Source: Tolypothrix sp. NIES-4075 (lineage in GTDB: Bacteria; Cyanobacteriota; Cyanobacteriia; Cyanobacteriales; Nostocaceae). From it: a DNA stretch of 64,000 bases. The notes under the pieces were generated by a model, which saw only the letters and a list, made by a program, of their open reading frames with translations, ran no database searches and was not told the origin of the DNA. Both the position numbers and the translations under genes were made by a program. Below are positions 62,254 through 64,000 of this stretch, one piece after another (the stretch's first letter is position 1; the number at the start of each line of letters is the position of its first letter). Location: positions 205,094 to 269,093 of the forward strand of contig NZ_BDUC01000008.1 of the NCBI RefSeq assembly GCF_002218085.1. Reading direction: 5' to 3'.

Positions 62254-63282
62254 CTATTTCTTCGTCCAGAAGAAATCTTGGTCAATTTGCTGGGTGCGAA
62301 TTAGATATTCTAACTGCTTCAAACGGGTGTAACCTCTAGATAAAAAAGTTTCTTCAGTCATATCGATTTGGCTGAACAAATCAAACAACTGTTGAGCGCC
62401 ACGTTGGGCATTCCAGTCACACTTAAATCCGGGCAGGATTGTGTTAATTTTATCAAAAGATACTCGATAGCTGCGGTTGTCTGCACCGCTATCGCCAAAA
62501 GATAATTTACAACCTGTGAAAACATCAGCAATAATTTCCGCGATTTCTTTAACTCGATAGTTATTAGTAGTATCGCCGACGTTGAAAATTTGATTGTGTA
62601 CAATATCCCGTGGTGCTTCAACCGCGCAGACAATTGCTTTACAAATATCCAACGCATGAACTAACGGACGCCAAGGTGTACCATCGCTGGTCATTTTAAT
62701 TTCTTTGGTAGTCCATGCCAAGCCTGCCAAGTTGTTTAAAACGATATCAAACCGCATTCTGGGGGAAGCACCAAAGGCAGTAGCATTTCGCATAAAAGTA
62801 GGAGAGAAGTCATCATCAGCCAATGGCTTGACATCTCGTTCTACCAAGGTTTTGCATTCTGCGTAAGCTGTTTGCGGATTTACTGATGATTCTTCGGTGA
62901 CATCACCTTCTGTGGCTACACCGTAAACACTGCACGAAGACATGTATACGAAGCGACGCACACCCGCTTCTTTGGCTAGTTTGGCAAGGCGAACAGAACC
63001 TTTATGGTTGATATCGTAGGTAATAGTAGGTGATAGTTGTCCGGTGGGGTCGTTGGAGAGTTCCGCCATGTGAACGATCGCCTCGACACCTTGTAAATCT
63101 TCAGCGGTGATATTACGGATATCTTTATTAAGGGTTTTTGCTGTTACTTCAGTACCGTTGTACAGCCAACCCACTTTATAAAATCCGGTGTCTACACCGA
63201 TAACTTCGTGTCCCCGTTCGATTAACAAAGGAGGTAATAATGAACCTAGATAACCTTCGGTGCCGGTGACAAGAATTTTCAT
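62254..63282 (-). CDS. NAD-dependent sugar epimerase/dehydratase
   Basis: 342 residues, short-chain extended (SDR) family. The NAD-binding GxxGxxG is in ILVTGTEGYLGSLL; the catalytic Ser/Tyr-x3-Lys is YMSSCSVYG followed by YAECKTLVE. Substrate-side sequence is MRFDIVLNNLAGLAW and VHALDICKAI. It probably interconverts an NDP-sugar for the polysaccharide (4-epimerase or 4,6-dehydratase type; not resolved). It is on the same strand as the truncated GT8-like gene upstream, separated by 81 bases. Confidence 0.92.
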   Translation of the reverse strand: MKILVTGTEGYLGSLLPPLLIERGHEVIGVDTGFYKVGWLYNGTEVTAKTLNKDIRNITAEDLQGVEAIVHMAELSNDPTGQLSPTITYDINHKGSVRLAKLAKEAGVRRFVYMSSCSVYGVATEGDVTEESSVNPQTAYAECKTLVERDVKPLADDDFSPTFMRNATAFGASPRMRFDIVLNNLAGLAWTTKEIKMTSDGTPWRPLVHALDICKAIVCAVEAPRDIVHNQIFNVGDTTNNYRVKEIAEIIADVFTGCKLSFGDSGADNRSYRVSFDKINTILPGFKCDWNAQRGAQQLFDLFSQIDMTEETFLSRGYTRLKQLEYLIRTQQIDQDFFWTKK

Positions 63283-63363
63283 CGTTTTTAATTCCTATAA
63301 ATTGATTATTTTGACAATTTTGCCACTGCAAAATAATTCACCAAAATTACTATCACCATACTT

Positions 63364-64000
63364 TCACAACTTGGATGTATTTAATGATGTTAATTTCATG
63401 AATTTTCTCGCAATTCTTCTCCAGATAGTATCCCGCCAGCCTGACCAATCTGTGACGTCAAGATATTGGAAGAATAAATCTTTTTTAGGATGCGTACATT
63501 CACATTTCACTCCCGCATACCAAGGTTTGGGAGTATTAGTAAAGTGAATAATACAAGGTTGCTCAAGCAAATCCTGGTAAACATCTTCTGGAAAAGGGCT
63601 ATTTTCCCATGATGGATAATCGTATATCCTAGGCATTTGATTCCATTTGGGATGAAGTTCTCGCCATTTACCTGCAAGAACTGCGTTTAGTCCATCCTGG
63701 TCGTTACGAACATATTCTTTGTTTTGTTGAATATATTCGAGAACTTTTGCGCCTATGTTATCAGTTCGCCACTTTTCGAGATTAATTACTAAAAGTCCAG
63801 AATTGAAATATTTAGCATCTCCATCAAGTCCGACTTCTTTGTAGTTTCTTAAACCATCAGACATGGATATATACATATCCACGTCGTCTTGAACTGCTAG
63901 CGCATAGTCATCGTCAATTTCAATGTTCCATATTTCTCCTAAATCTCCCGTGACTACCATATCGGTATCTAAATAAATTGCTTTATTTAATTCCTGCGGT
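63364..64000 (-). CDS. GT8-type glycosyltransferase, 5' end beyond the window
   Basis: The frame stays open past the right edge: upstream of the internal Met at 63960 it reads PQELNKAIYLDTDMVVTGDL, which contains the DxD metal site (DTD) of family 8 glycosyltransferases. The rest includes YFNSGLLVINLEKWR, NDQDGLNAVLAGKWRELHPKWN and IIHFTNTPKPW, all typical of galactosyl- and glucosyltransferases such as LgtC. Only the C-terminal 212 or so residues are present. It belongs with the epimerase gene downstream on the same strand, extending the polysaccharide island outside this window. Confidence 0.9.
   Translation of the reverse strand, partial: PQELNKAIYLDTDMVVTGDLGEIWNIEIDDDYALAVQDDVDMYISMSDGLRNYKEVGLDGDAKYFNSGLLVINLEKWRTDNIGAKVLEYIQQNKEYVRNDQDGLNAVLAGKWRELHPKWNQMPRIYDYPSWENSPFPEDVYQDLLEQPCIIHFTNTPKPWYAGVKCECTHPKKDLFFQYLDVTDWSGWRDTIWRRIARKFMKLTSLNTSKL

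Noticed and set aside
1..64000. tRNA, rRNA, or phage integrase/attachment sites
   Set aside because: No cloverleaf with a T-loop, no rRNA segment and no recombinase or transposase gene could be recognised, although the 18-30 kb region looks accessory.

Overview
The window looks like the chromosome of a filamentous, heterocyst-forming cyanobacterium (Nostocales). The octamer GCGATCGC (HIP1) recurs throughout. Heptameric and palindromic dispersed repeats typical of this order fill many intergenic gaps. Gene content includes a cyanobacterial CO2-uptake NDH-1 operon (ndhF3-ndhD3-cupA-cupS) and a hepC/hepA pair that opens a large polysaccharide island like the heterocyst envelope polysaccharide region of Anabaena. 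Assignments come from reading motifs by eye; no database search was run.

Layout. Positions 1-5.2 kb: a secreted protein, a conserved hypothetical, a lipoprotein, a methyltransferase and a GT39-type membrane glycosyltransferase carrying an in-frame low-complexity repeat insertion. 5.4-10.8 kb: a MarR regulator followed by an HlyD/EmrA adaptor, a DHA3-type MFS exporter and an EmrB/DHA2 MFS exporter, a drug-efflux locus. 10.9-16.3 kb (minus strand): ndhF3-ndhD3-cupA-cupS, the inducible high-affinity CO2-hydrating NDH-1 module. 16.5-17.8 kb: a secreted GH10-like hydrolase.

18-30 kb is accessory and defence-like: a RelE/HigA-type toxin-antitoxin pair; a convergent DNA methyltransferase and BamHI/BglII-like endonuclease; acetyl-CoA synthetase; then an NLR-like locus. 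In that locus a small helical protein with a candidate amyloid-signalling tail is separated from an NB-ARC/TPR protein only by an in-frame TGA. The locus is bracketed by two related 21-bp tandem arrays made of palindromes. It is followed by a possible PD-(D/E)XK-like protein, a small acidic protein and a ZorA/ZorB-like ion-driven motor pair with no recognisable ZorC, ZorD or ZorE. This is the best place in the window for an undescribed immune system.

30-37 kb is mostly housekeeping: TerC, Ndk, arginine decarboxylase, a nucleotide-sugar pyrophosphorylase, ScpA and a LapA-domain protein. A 1.4-kb gene-free stretch follows and contains a well-formed group II intron domain V, apparently a remnant.

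38.4-64 kb is an exopolysaccharide island. Plus strand: hepC-like sugar-phosphate transferase, hepA-like ABC exporter, seven glycosyltransferases, a Wzy/O-antigen-ligase-like membrane protein and a methyltransferase; the GT2-polymerase-GT4 genes are translationally coupled. Minus strand: a Wzc-like tyrosine autokinase, a GT4, an SAF-domain oxidoreductase, an RmlC-like epimerase, a phytanoyl-CoA-dioxygenase-like protein, a GT2, an NAD-dependent epimerase and a GT8-type transferase cut by the window edge. Together these could prime, build, decorate, polymerise and export one complex polysaccharide.
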